This document shows, piece by piece, positions 51,131-58,803 of a DNA stretch of 64,000 nt. This DNA comes from Halarchaeum grantii. GTDB taxonomy: Archaea; Halobacteriota; Halobacteria; Halobacteriales; Halobacteriaceae. The DNA lies in assembly GCF_014647455.2 (NCBI RefSeq), contig NZ_BMPF01000001.1:868001-932000 (forward strand), in the 5' to 3' direction. The notes beneath the pieces are model-generated. The model made no database searches. It saw only the letters and a program-made list of their open reading frames with translations, and had not been told where the DNA came from. The position numbers were made by a program, and so were the translations under genes. Each line of letters begins with the position of its first letter. Position 1 is the stretch's first letter.

Positions 51131-51293
51131 CGAACGACCTTTTGCTGTGCGCCGGCGGAGCCGGCGCTGGCAAAAGCTCGACCAAAAGTACTGCACGACC
51201 CCTACGGGGCCGTTTGCACCTCGCCTGACGGCGAGCGAACCGGCGACCGTCCGGGTCCTGACGGACCGCTCGGTCGCCGGACGCTATCCCCGT
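51131..51293 (-). repeat. Dispersed structured repeat, inverted copy upstream of rps24e
   Basis: Best match to the copy at 10051-10200. CTTTTGC (51139-51145) pairs with GCAAAAG (51170-51176) around GCGCCGGC-GGA-GCCGGCGC (51149-51167). A CTCGCC-TGAC-GGCGAG hairpin is at 51220-51235. Arms CCGGCGACC (51240-51248) and GGTCGCCGG (51272-51280) enclose GGTCC-TGAC-GGACC. Relative to 10166-10184 the inner stem has several changes on both arms that keep the pairing. It lies in the 280-bp gap between divergent genes, directly upstream of the rps24e promoter. No gene is seen in the gap. Confidence 0.75.
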
Positions 51294-51365
51294 GGGCTGT
51301 TCACTCGGCCGAACGCTTTTCCCGCGCTCCGCCGTCCCGTCGCGCATGCCCGCCACGGTGGTTCG

Positions 51366-51533
51366 ATGAGCACGGCGTCGCTCCAACGCCTCGGCCTCGG
51401 CGTCCTCCTCGTCGGGGGTTTCCTCACGCTGGGGAGCACGGGGACGTTCTACGCCGTCGGCTTCTACGCGATGCTCGTCGGTCTCGGTGTCGTCGCGATC
51501 GCGTGGCTTCACGACGTCGAGCCGCGCGCGTAG
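51366..51533 (+). CDS. Small two-helix membrane protein
   Basis: 55 residues with two hydrophobic helices, LGLGVLLVGGFLTLGS and YAVGFYAMLVGLGVVAIAWL, and a short cytoplasmic tail HDVEPRA. Haloarchaea encode many such tiny membrane proteins. It stops exactly where the dephospho-CoA kinase gene ends on the other strand (no gap). The compositional pattern argues it is real, but no function or named family can be given. Confidence 0.55.
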   Translation: MSTASLQRLGLGVLLVGGFLTLGSTGTFYAVGFYAMLVGLGVVAIAWLHDVEPRA

Positions 51534-52073
51534 CTACGCGCGCTCGACGAGCCGCCAGAACGCCGCGGTCGTCTCGAGTTCGCCCGCGAGGTCGCGCACG
51601 CGCTCGCGGAGGCCGGCGGTGACAGTCGCGCGCACCATCCCCTCACCGGGTTGTCCGTACACCACCGTCGCGTCCGCCGGCGCGTAGAGCACCGCCGGAA
51701 CGGTCGCGAGGTCCTCCTCGCCAGCCACGACGATTCTGGTGGAGTCGTCGGCGTCGATGGCCGCGACGAGCGCGCGCACCAACTCGTCGGAGAGCGTCCC
51801 CGGGTCGGAGGAGACGTCGACGACGCGCGCTGCGTCGGGCAGGCTCGCGGTGACCGCGGGGTCGACGGCCTCGCGCTCGGTCCTCCCGTCCACGACGGCG
51901 ACGTGCGGCGTCACGCCCGCCTCGCCGAGGTGGGCAGTGACGACGTCGCCGACCGCAATCAGGGGCTCGCCCGCGCCCTCGAGGAGGGCGAGGGCGTCCG
52001 TGAACACGGGGCCGAGCGGCTCCTTGAACGACGCGCGCGCGCTCGGCGGGAGCGTCGCGACGGCCTCGGACAC
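51534..52073 (-). CDS. GTP-dependent dephospho-CoA kinase (DUF359)
   Basis: Archaeal enzyme that phosphorylates dephospho-CoA with GTP, completing coenzyme A. 179 residues. Family segments: KEPLGPVFTDALALLEGAGE, LIAVGDVVTAHLGEAGVTPH, VVDGRTEREAV, VAGEEDLATVPAVLYAP and VVYGQPGEGMVRATVT. It sits in the spt4-rpo7 cluster, as it does in many archaea. The start is GTG at 52073; no better ATG is seen. Confidence 0.9.
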   Translation of the reverse strand: MSEAVATLPPSARASFKEPLGPVFTDALALLEGAGEPLIAVGDVVTAHLGEAGVTPHVAVVDGRTEREAVDPAVTASLPDAARVVDVSSDPGTLSDELVRALVAAIDADDSTRIVVAGEEDLATVPAVLYAPADATVVYGQPGEGMVRATVTAGLRERVRDLAGELETTAAFWRLVERA

Positions 52074-52084
52074 GGCTCAGTACC

Positions 52085-52282
52085 TCAGCGGACCTTCAGC
52101 GCGTACTCGCCGGCCTCCGTGACCTCCATCTTCTCCGCGATTTCGGAGGACGCCGGATGCGTGATGACGACGTAGCCCGCCCAGTCCTCGGTGAGGTCGT
52201 TCGACCCGCAGTACGGGCAGACCTCCTCGTCGGGCTCGACGATGCGGTGGCAGTCGTGGCAGGCGAGACGGTTCGACGCCAT
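52085..52282 (-). CDS. spt4: Transcription elongation factor Spt4 (RNAP subunit E'')
   Basis: 65 residues. Zinc ribbon with C8-x2-C11 (ACHDCHRI) and C22-x2-C25 (VCPYCGSNDLTEDWAGYVV), then HPASSEIAEKMEVTEAGEYA. It partners with Spt5 to keep RNA polymerase processive. The stop of rpo7 abuts its start directly (no gap), so they are co-transcribed. ATG 52282. Confidence 0.95.
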   Translation of the reverse strand: MASNRLACHDCHRIVEPDEEVCPYCGSNDLTEDWAGYVVITHPASSEIAEKMEVTEAGEYALKVR

Positions 52283-52843
52283 CTACTCGGCCTCCGAGTT
52301 CTCGTCGGCCGCGCGGAGCCACTCGTGCTTGCCCAGCCCCGGCTGCTTCGCGGTGAGGCCGATCTTCGACTCGCGCGGGTTGCGCTCGTCGATGCTCTTC
52401 GTGACGATGCGTGCGCGCACCGCGTCACCGACGCCGAGGATGTCGCTGGACTCGCGCGAGGAGAGCTGCTGGTTCTGCTCGTCGTACGCGAGGTATTCGT
52501 CGCTGATCTGGCTGACGTGGAGCAGGCCGTCGACGGGGCCGATGCCGACGAACGCCCCGAAGTTCACCACTTCGACGACCTCGCCGTCGATGACTTCCTG
52601 CATCTCGGGGTCGAACGTGACGGCGTCGAACTCCGCCTCGTAATACACCCCAGGTCGGTTCGGGAGGACGGCGCCGTCGCCGATGTCGTGAACCTCCGTG
52701 ACGGTGACGACGCTACCGAGGTCTTCGTCCATGCGCCCCTCGAGTTTGTCCTGCAACAGCCGTTTCACCAGGTCCGGTGAGACGTCTGCGAGGTGTCGCG
52801 GGGGTACTTCTACCGTGTCCTTCAGGCGTGCGCGCTTGTACAT
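52283..52843 (-). CDS. rpo7: DNA-directed RNA polymerase subunit Rpo7 (RpoE')
   Basis: 186 residues. N-terminal RNP-like domain MYKRARLKDTVEVPPRHLAD with DKLEGRMDEDLGSVVTVTEV, then the S1/OB domain DGEVVEVVNFGAFVGIGPVD with GLLHVSQISDEY, typical of Rpb7/Rpo7. It forms the stalk with Rpo4 and contacts nascent RNA. ATG 52843 follows the PIN gene stop without a gap. Confidence 0.95.
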   Translation of the reverse strand: MYKRARLKDTVEVPPRHLADVSPDLVKRLLQDKLEGRMDEDLGSVVTVTEVHDIGDGAVLPNRPGVYYEAEFDAVTFDPEMQEVIDGEVVEVVNFGAFVGIGPVDGLLHVSQISDEYLAYDEQNQQLSSRESSDILGVGDAVRARIVTKSIDERNPRESKIGLTAKQPGLGKHEWLRAADENSEAE

Positions 52844-53227
52844 CTATGGTTGAGTGCGTGTGAGTTGATTCCGACCCCGTAAATGGATTACCGGAACGCC
52901 GGCCGCGAGCACGCGCTCGCGGAGGGGGCCGTCGTTCGTGCAGACGGCGTCGACCGCGCCCGACTCTGCGAGCGCGACGAGCGCGTCGTCCGCGTACTGT
53001 CCGTCCGTCTCCTGGGTGTCACAGCGGGCCGCGAGGTCCGCGCCGACTGACGCGGCGGTCGCTTCCTCGCCGGCGCCGTCCGAGAGCGTCGCGAGCTCGG
53101 CGCGGACGACGTCCGGCACGACCGCGTCGTAGTCGCCACAGACCCGGTCGAGTTCGTCGAACACCCGGACGCCCACCTCGACGGGCATCATGAGGGCGTT
53201 CGCGTCGACGGCGACCCGCTCCGACAT
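52844..53227 (-). CDS. PIN-domain protein next to eif2g
   Basis: 127 residues. PIN motifs: DANALMMP near residue 7 (first Asp), DVVRAEL near 40 (Glu), ADDALVALAESGAVDAVCTN near 84 (Asp), and NDGPLRERVLAAGVPVIHLR. In archaea this gene sits between aIF2-gamma and Rpo7; it resembles Fcf1/Utp24-like rRNA-processing PIN proteins more than VapC toxins, since it has no antitoxin partner. Ribosome maturation is an inference from this neighbourhood. ATG 53227, 2 bp after eif2g. Confidence 0.85.
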   Translation of the reverse strand: MSERVAVDANALMMPVEVGVRVFDELDRVCGDYDAVVPDVVRAELATLSDGAGEEATAASVGADLAARCDTQETDGQYADDALVALAESGAVDAVCTNDGPLRERVLAAGVPVIHLRGRNQLTRTQP

Positions 53228-53229
53228 GG

Positions 53230-54468
53230 TTACCCCTGCAGTCGGCCGATGCCGATGAGCCGCCAGCGCGCGCCGACGCGGCGGTTGATGGCGATGACGT
53301 CGCCCTCCTCGGCGCAGACCGGGCGCTTGAGGTTCACCTCGCACTCGCCGTCGCGAGCGGACGTGACGGCACCGACCGTGGTGGCGGTGCCGACGGTGAG
53401 CATCAGGGGTTCGCCGGTGTTGATGGGGTCGATGGTCTCGCCCTCCTCGGCGCCGACGAGGCGCTCGAGCAGGTCGACGTCCATCTCGAAGGACTCCCAC
53501 GTCGGCGGGAGCGCCTCGGGGTGGCCGGCGACCTGACCGGCGAGCGCGTCGCCCTTCGTCATGCTCGGGTCGAGGCCGGTCCCCACGCCCAGCAGGCCGC
53601 CGGGCGTGACGGTGTCGACGTTCTCGCCGCCCGCCTGAAGCGAGCGGACGTTCGTCGTGATGGGCTGCCACTCGGACTGGCCGCCCTCCTCGACCTCACG
53701 GCCCGGCCGGAGTTCGAGGTCGTCGTCGACGTCGAGTTCGCCGGCGACGAGGCTTCCACCCAGAACGCCGCCGGTGAGGCCCTCCCAGGTGGTGCCGGGG
53801 CGGTTGATGTCGAAGGAGCGCGCGACGTACATCCGGGGGTCGGCGTCGGGGTCGCGCTCCGGGGTCGGAATCTCCTCCTCGATGGTCTCGATGAGGACGT
53901 CGAGGTTGATCTCCTGCTCGGCGGAGACGGGAACGACGGGCGCGCCCTCCGCGACGGTGCCCTCGACGAACTCCTCGATCTGCTGGTAGTTCTCGCGGGC
54001 CTGCTCGGCGTCCACGAGGTCGACCTTGTTCTGCGCGATGACCACGTTCTCGATGCCGATGATGTCGAGCGCCATGAGGTGCTCCTCGGTCTGTGGCTGG
54101 GGCACCTCCTCGTTCGCGCCGACGACGAGGACGGCGCCGTCCATGAGCGCCGCACCGGAGAGCATCGTCGCCATGAGCGTCTCGTGGCCGGGAGCGTCGA
54201 CGAACGAGACCGTCCGCGCGACCTCGGTGTCGACGTCGTGCTCCTCGCAGTGCTCCTCGACCGTGTAACACTCGGGGGGTTCCTCCTCGGGACAGCGGCG
54301 GAAGGTCGCGTCAGCGTAGCCGAGTCGGATGGAGATGCCGCGCTTCATCTCCTCGGAGTGCTGATCGGTCCACTCACCGGACAGCGCGCGCACGAGCGTC
54401 GTCTTCCCGTGGTCGACGTGTCCGACCAGACCGATGTTCACCTCCGGTTGGCGATGGGTTCCTGCCAT
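53230..54468 (-). CDS. eif2g: Translation initiation factor aIF2 subunit gamma
   Basis: 412 residues. GTPase of the initiator-tRNA carrier: G1 [13 protein letters not shown] near residue 14, switch region [20 protein letters not shown], zinc-knuckle cysteines in [21 protein letters not shown]3 [17 protein letters not shown], and G4 IAQNKVDL. Domain II and III beta barrels follow, ending [19 protein letters not shown]. It heads the minus-strand cluster eif2g-PIN-rpo7-spt4-kinase. ATG 54468. Confidence 0.97.
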   Translation of the reverse strand: MAGTHRQPEVNIGLVGHVDHGKTTLVRALSGEWTDQHSEEMKRGISIRLGYADATFRRCPEEEPPECYTVEEHCEEHDVDTEVARTVSFVDAPGHETLMATMLSGAALMDGAVLVVGANEEVPQPQTEEHLMALDIIGIENVVIAQNKVDLVDAEQARENYQQIEEFVEGTVAEGAPVVPVSAEQEINLDVLIETIEEEIPTPERDPDADPRMYVARSFDINRPGTTWEGLTGGVLGGSLVAGELDVDDDLELRPGREVEEGGQSEWQPITTNVRSLQAGGENVDTVTPGGLLGVGTGLDPSMTKGDALAGQVAGHPEALPPTWESFEMDVDLLERLVGAEEGETIDPINTGEPLMLTVGTATTVGAVTSARDGECEVNLKRPVCAEEGDVIAINRRVGARWRLIGIGRLQG

Positions 54469-54661
54469 GAAGTAATCTTGCGGGCACTTCGCCCTGCGGA
54501 AATGATAAAGCCCCCGATTCGATACGCCCAGCGGCCGCTCGCGGCGGCGCGCACCCGCCGTCCGAGGGGCGAAAGCCTATGCGTTCGGCCGCCCGCCCAC
54601 TGCGTATGCATCGCGACACGTCACGCGCCCGTCCGGCGGCGCGTGCGCAGAGGTGGGGAGT

Positions 54662-55513
54662 GTGAGTTGGTTCGCCGACGCGTTCGTCGGCGTCACGGGC
54701 TCGAACCCCGTGATACAGGCGCTCGTCGGCGGCGTCGTCATCGCCGCGTTCAACCTCGTCGGCGCGCTCGGCATCCTCGTCTGGCGGAACCCCTCCGAGC
54801 GCGCGCTCGACGGCGCGCTCGGCTTCGCGGCGGGCGTGATGCTCGCCGCGAGCTTCACGAGCCTCATCCTCCCCGGCATCGACGCGGGCGGCCTCGTGCC
54901 GGTGCTCGTCGGCCTCACGCTCGGCGTGCTCGCGCTCGACCGTGCGGACCGCTGGGTGCCCCACGTCCACGTGCTCGTGACGGGGCGCAAGCGGCCCGAC
55001 GCCGCGAAAGCCACCGAGGGCGAGCCCGCCGCGAAGGCCGCCGCGCCTCCCGACGTGGACGGCCGCATCGCATCCGTCCTCCTCTTCATCGTCGCCATCA
55101 CCCTCCACAACCTCCCGGAGGGCCTCGCGGTCGGCGTCGGCTTCGGCGCGGGCGACCTCGGCGAGGCGCTCGCCCTCATGCTCGCCATCGGCATCCAGAA
55201 CGTCCCCGAGGGGCTCGCCGTCGCTATCGCCGCGCGGAACGCCGGCCTCGGCACGCGCTTCTACGCGATGGTGACGGGACTGCGCGCGGGCCTCGTCGAG
55301 GTGCCGGTCGCCGTCCTCGGCGCGTGGGCCGTCCTCGTGATGGAACCGATCCTCCCGTACGCGATGGGGTTCGCGGCGGGCGCGATGCTCTACGTCATCT
55401 CCGACGAGATCATCCCGGAGAGCCACGCGCGGGGCTACGAGCGCGTCGCGACGCTCGGCACCATGGCGGGCCTGATGGTGATGCTCACGCTCGACGTCGC
55501 GCTCGCGGCGTGA
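54662..55513 (+). CDS. ZIP-family metal transporter
   Basis: About 283 residues, eight helices. The two signature helices are ITLHNLPEGLAVGVGFGAGD (HNLPEG) and AIGIQNVPEGLAVAIAARNA (QNVPEG), which form the metal site of ZIP permeases for zinc, iron or manganese. A charged loop of about 35 residues (KRPDAAKATEGEPAAKA) separates the halves. I chose GTG 54662 (MSWFADAFVG) because a GAGGTG site lies just before it; GTG 54653 is the alternative. Confidence 0.88.
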   Translation: MSWFADAFVGVTGSNPVIQALVGGVVIAAFNLVGALGILVWRNPSERALDGALGFAAGVMLAASFTSLILPGIDAGGLVPVLVGLTLGVLALDRADRWVPHVHVLVTGRKRPDAAKATEGEPAAKAAAPPDVDGRIASVLLFIVAITLHNLPEGLAVGVGFGAGDLGEALALMLAIGIQNVPEGLAVAIAARNAGLGTRFYAMVTGLRAGLVEVPVAVLGAWAVLVMEPILPYAMGFAAGAMLYVISDEIIPESHARGYERVATLGTMAGLMVMLTLDVALAA

Positions 55514-55555
55514 ACGGACGGGACGCTTAACCGCCCCAGCGCCCTCCTGTCTCTC

Positions 55556-56521
55556 GTGCGCGAGTTCGGCTTCGAGCTGCGTCTGTGCGCCCGCCTCGAG
55601 CGCGACTACCCCGTGGTGGCGCGCCAACTCGGGACGAGCGTCCACGCCGCCGGCGGGCGCATCGTCGACGTCGTCTGTCTCACGCGCGGCCCGGAGTTCG
55701 ACGCGCGCGCCGAACTCACTCCGGAGGCGATTCCCGCCGCCGCCATCGAGGCCGACATCGGCGTCGGCCGGTGGCGTCGCGTCACCGAGGTCTTCGACGG
55801 CCCGCCCGCTCGCGCCCGGGCGCTCGCCGAGCGCGGCGTCGAGGCGGGCTTCCTCGAACGCGCGCGCCGCGACGGCCACGCGGTCGTCCGGCAGGTCGCG
55901 CGCTACCCCGACTGGGTCGGCGACCTCGTCGGCGTCGAGAACAAACCCGACCTCGGCAGACCGGGGGACCTCGACGCGCAACTCCGCCACGACGTCTCGC
56001 TCGGCCTCCTTGACTACGCGGTCCTCGCCACCGAGTCCTACGTGACGCGCGCGCATCTCAATCGCCTCCCGGACGCGGTCGGCGTCTGGCGCGTGGACGC
56101 CGAGGCGTCGGCCATCGAGGTCGTCCGCGAGCCGACGCGCCTCGACGCGTCGGGGTGGGGTCTCGAACCCGGCGAGCGCCACGCCGGCCGCTGGGCGGTG
56201 CGTCCCGTCTCCCCGGACGCGAAGGCGACCCAGCGGCTCCGCGTGGCCGAGCGCGCCTACGGGAAGGGGTGGCGGACGTACGAGCTGCCCGCGTGCGCGA
56301 ACGCCGATCGCGGCGCGGAGGCGGGTGCGGCGACGCTCCCGCACTGCGCGTACAAGGGGCGTCTCGTCGACGCCGCGAGCGAGTGCGGCCCCGACTGCCC
56401 GGGCTACGAGGCGGGCGAGCGCCCGGCCGTCGACCGCGATTCGGAGCGCGCCGCGCGACAGGCGTGGGACCCCGACGCGGGCGGGGCGCGCGAGCAGTCC
56501 GGTCTCGGTCGGTGGACCTAG
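55556..56521 (+). CDS. Haloarchaeal DUF5787-type protein, RecB/Cas4-like nuclease pattern
   Basis: 321 residues. The central region PDWVGDLVGVENKPDLGRPG carries an E-N-K triad (E128-N129-K130) with aspartates before it. LDAQLRHDVSLGLLDYAVLA follows, with a Gln at 142 at the position of the Q motif of RecB-family nucleases. Cysteines at 11, 247, 264, 277 and 281 (one N-terminal and a C-terminal CGPDC pair among them) recall the iron-sulfur cluster of Cas4/AddB nucleases. From memory this family is DUF5787, without assigned function. GTG start at 55556. It overlaps the following minus gene by 4 bp. Confidence 0.72.
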   Translation: MREFGFELRLCARLERDYPVVARQLGTSVHAAGGRIVDVVCLTRGPEFDARAELTPEAIPAAAIEADIGVGRWRRVTEVFDGPPARARALAERGVEAGFLERARRDGHAVVRQVARYPDWVGDLVGVENKPDLGRPGDLDAQLRHDVSLGLLDYAVLATESYVTRAHLNRLPDAVGVWRVDAEASAIEVVREPTRLDASGWGLEPGERHAGRWAVRPVSPDAKATQRLRVAERAYGKGWRTYELPACANADRGAEAGAATLPHCAYKGRLVDAASECGPDCPGYEAGERPAVDRDSERAARQAWDPDAGGAREQSGLGRWT

Positions 56522-57342
56522 AGGGAGAACGTCTCGCCATCGATGCCCAGCGGCTCCGCGAACGCCTCGTCGGGCGGGTAGCGGTGCGCGACGTGCACCA
56601 CCCGCAGCTCCTCGGCGTTCAGGTCGTCGGCGAGCGCCACCGCGCCCTCCCGCGTCATGTGCTTCGTGCCGAACGTCCGCGGGGTGCCCTCTGCGTCCTC
56701 GTCGCGCCCGCCGAGCGGGTGGTACTCGCAGAGGCTCGCGGGGACGATGCCGTCCGCGAGCAGGAGGTCGGGGTCCCGGAGGGCGTCGCGGGAGGCCTCG
56801 GGGACGCGGTAGCTCGTGTCACCGGAGAGCGCGAGCGTCGCGCCCGTCTCCGGCTGCTCGACCACGAGGCCGTAGGTGAGGAGGGGCGGGTGGTCGACGG
56901 GGACGAGCGTGACGTCGAAGCCGCACACCCGGAAGGTCTCGAGCGGCGTCCGGGGGTGGACGCTGACGGCGTCGAGGTAGTCGTATTTTCTCCGTATCGT
57001 CGCGGAGACCGACTCACCCGTCTCCGGGTCGGTCTCGTCGGCCGCGTAGACGGGGAGGTGGTCGAGGAGGCGATAGACGTTCCCGAGGCCGTCGAGGTGG
57101 TCGAAGTGGATGTGGGTGACGACGGCGGCGTCCGGGAGCGCGACGCCCTCTCGGAGGAACTGCTGGCGGAAGTCCGGACTCGTGTCCACGAGGAGGCGCT
57201 CGCCCGTCTCCTCGTTCTCGACGTACACCGACGAGCGGGTGCGTTCGACGCCGCGCTCGCGCGCGGCGAGACAGGTGTCGCAGTCACAGCCGGGCCGGGG
57301 CGTGCCCGCGGTGTCGCCGGTACCGAGCAGGGTGACGCGCAT
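56518..57342 (-). CDS. MBL-fold phosphodiesterase-like hydrolase (PhnP type)
   Basis: 274 residues. N-terminal LLGTGDTAGTPRPGCDCDTC carries the Cys cluster that binds a structural zinc in PhnP. Catalytic metals: THIHFDHLDGLGNVYRLLDH, then VDHPPLLTYGLVVEQPE, LALSGDTSYRVPEASRDAL and VVHVAHRYPPDEAF. The layout fits a cyclic phosphodiesterase or lipoate/coenzyme-type hydrolase; the substrate is unknown. ATG 57342; a GTG one codon earlier is unlikely. Confidence 0.86.
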   Translation of the reverse strand: MRVTLLGTGDTAGTPRPGCDCDTCLAARERGVERTRSSVYVENEETGERLLVDTSPDFRQQFLREGVALPDAAVVTHIHFDHLDGLGNVYRLLDHLPVYAADETDPETGESVSATIRRKYDYLDAVSVHPRTPLETFRVCGFDVTLVPVDHPPLLTYGLVVEQPETGATLALSGDTSYRVPEASRDALRDPDLLLADGIVPASLCEYHPLGGRDEDAEGTPRTFGTKHMTREGAVALADDLNAEELRVVHVAHRYPPDEAFAEPLGIDGETFSL

Positions 57343-57414
57343 CACCCGCTACGTCGTCGCGGGCGTTCTTAACTCCCGGCACATCGGCATCGGTGGGCGT
57401 CGCGACCCCGCCGC

Positions 57415-58728
57415 TCAGTCGTGGGCGTGCGCGTGGTCGTGGCCGTCGCCCTCCTCGGTCTCGACGGCTTCCTCGAGACTGTCGAGGTTGCGGAGGTGGT
57501 CGCGCTCCTCGAAGGACTCGATGGCGGTCAGGAGGTCCGACTGGGAGAGCGTCGTGCGGTCCTCGACGAGCGCGTCGAGGACGGCTTCGCGGAGGACGAG
57601 CCGGAGGTCGCTCCCCGTGAGACCATCGGTGTTGGCGGCGATCTCCTCGGGGTCGAAGTCCTCGACCTCGATGCCGCGCGTGACGATGCGGATGATGTCG
57701 GCGCGCATCGGCTCGGTCGGCTTGGGGAAGCTCAGGATCTCGTCGAAGCGCCGCCAGACGGCGGCGTCGAGCTCGTCCGGGTGGTTGGTCGCGCCGATGA
57801 GGAGCACGTCGTCCTTCACGAGGCTCATCTCGTCGATGGCCTTCAGGAGGGTGTTGACGGCGCGTTTGATGGCGGCGTGCTCGTCGCTCGTGCGGGTCTT
57901 CGCGACGAAGTCGAACTCGTCGATGAAGAGCACGCAGGGCGCGAGGCGCTTGGCCACCTCGAAGACCTTCTCGACGTTCTTCGCGGTCTCGCCGAGATAC
58001 TGGCTCGTGATCATCGAGAGCTTCACCTCGACGAACGGGAGGTCGAGGCGGTGGGCGAGCCCCCTCGCCGTCGAGGTCTTCCCGGTGCCGGGCGGGCCGA
58101 CGAAGAGGAGCTTTCCGACCTCGACGAGGCCGACCTTCGCGAGGTAGTCGCGGTGCTCGATGGCCTTCGAGACCTTCGCGGTTTCGGCCTGCTGTTCGTC
58201 GGTGAGCACGAGGTCCTCGAGCGTCGTCTCGATCTCCGCAGGGGCCTGCACCTCGACGAGGTCGAGCATCTCCTCGTCGTCCTCGTCGAACATCTCCTCG
58301 AGGAGGCCGTCGATCCACTGCGGGTCGGCCTGCATGGGCCGGTTCGCATCGCGCGCGGCCTCGTGGTCGACGCCCTCGAAGTCGCCCTCGTAGACGGACG
58401 CGAGCGCGGGGTTCGCCTGTATCCGGTCGGGGGTCGCGCGGTCCGCGTACCACTCCATCGCCATGTCGTCGTCGACGAGTCGGATGTGCCCCGAGAAGGA
58501 GTCCTGCTCGGTGAACATCAGGCTCGCCACCTCGTCCCACGGGTCGTCGATGCCCGTCGCGTTCGCGACGGCCTCGCCGGTCGCTTTCGGCGGCCGGGGG
58601 ACGCCGTCACCGTCCCAGAGCGCACTGCGGACGGCCGGCGGGAGGTCGTTCTCGTCGAGGTCGGTGTTGCGCTCGTAGACGCGTGCAGTCAACAGGAACT
58701 CCACCACGTCGAGCGCCCGGTCGGTCAT
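57415..58728 (-). CDS. AAA-family ATPase, haloarchaeal type
   Basis: 437 residues. The N-terminal ~165 residues are specific to the family (LLTARVYERNTDLDENDLPP, an acidic helix with MFDEDDEEMLDLVEVQAPAE). The AAA core follows: Walker A LLFVGPPGTGKTSTARGLAH near residue 213, Walker B CVLFIDEFDFV, sensor 1 LLIGATNHPDELDAA, and the arginine finger RRFDEILSF. A C-terminal His-rich end GDGHDHAHAHD may bind metal. It is a single AAA module, unlike the two of CDC48. ATG 58728. Substrate unknown. Confidence 0.88.
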   Translation of the reverse strand: MTDRALDVVEFLLTARVYERNTDLDENDLPPAVRSALWDGDGVPRPPKATGEAVANATGIDDPWDEVASLMFTEQDSFSGHIRLVDDDMAMEWYADRATPDRIQANPALASVYEGDFEGVDHEAARDANRPMQADPQWIDGLLEEMFDEDDEEMLDLVEVQAPAEIETTLEDLVLTDEQQAETAKVSKAIEHRDYLAKVGLVEVGKLLFVGPPGTGKTSTARGLAHRLDLPFVEVKLSMITSQYLGETAKNVEKVFEVAKRLAPCVLFIDEFDFVAKTRTSDEHAAIKRAVNTLLKAIDEMSLVKDDVLLIGATNHPDELDAAVWRRFDEILSFPKPTEPMRADIIRIVTRGIEVEDFDPEEIAANTDGLTGSDLRLVLREAVLDALVEDRTTLSQSDLLTAIESFEERDHLRNLDSLEEAVETEEGDGHDHAHAHD

Positions 58729-58803
58729 TACCCACGGATTTGACGCTCGCGCCGCATAAGACCGTCGGACGAGCGCCGGGCCGGAGCGCCTCCCGCCGGC
58801 CGG

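Noticed and set aside
52844-53227. VapC toxin of a toxin-antitoxin pair
   Set aside because: It has a PIN domain, but its fixed place between aIF2-gamma and Rpo7 and the lack of an antitoxin gene favour a housekeeping RNA-processing protein.
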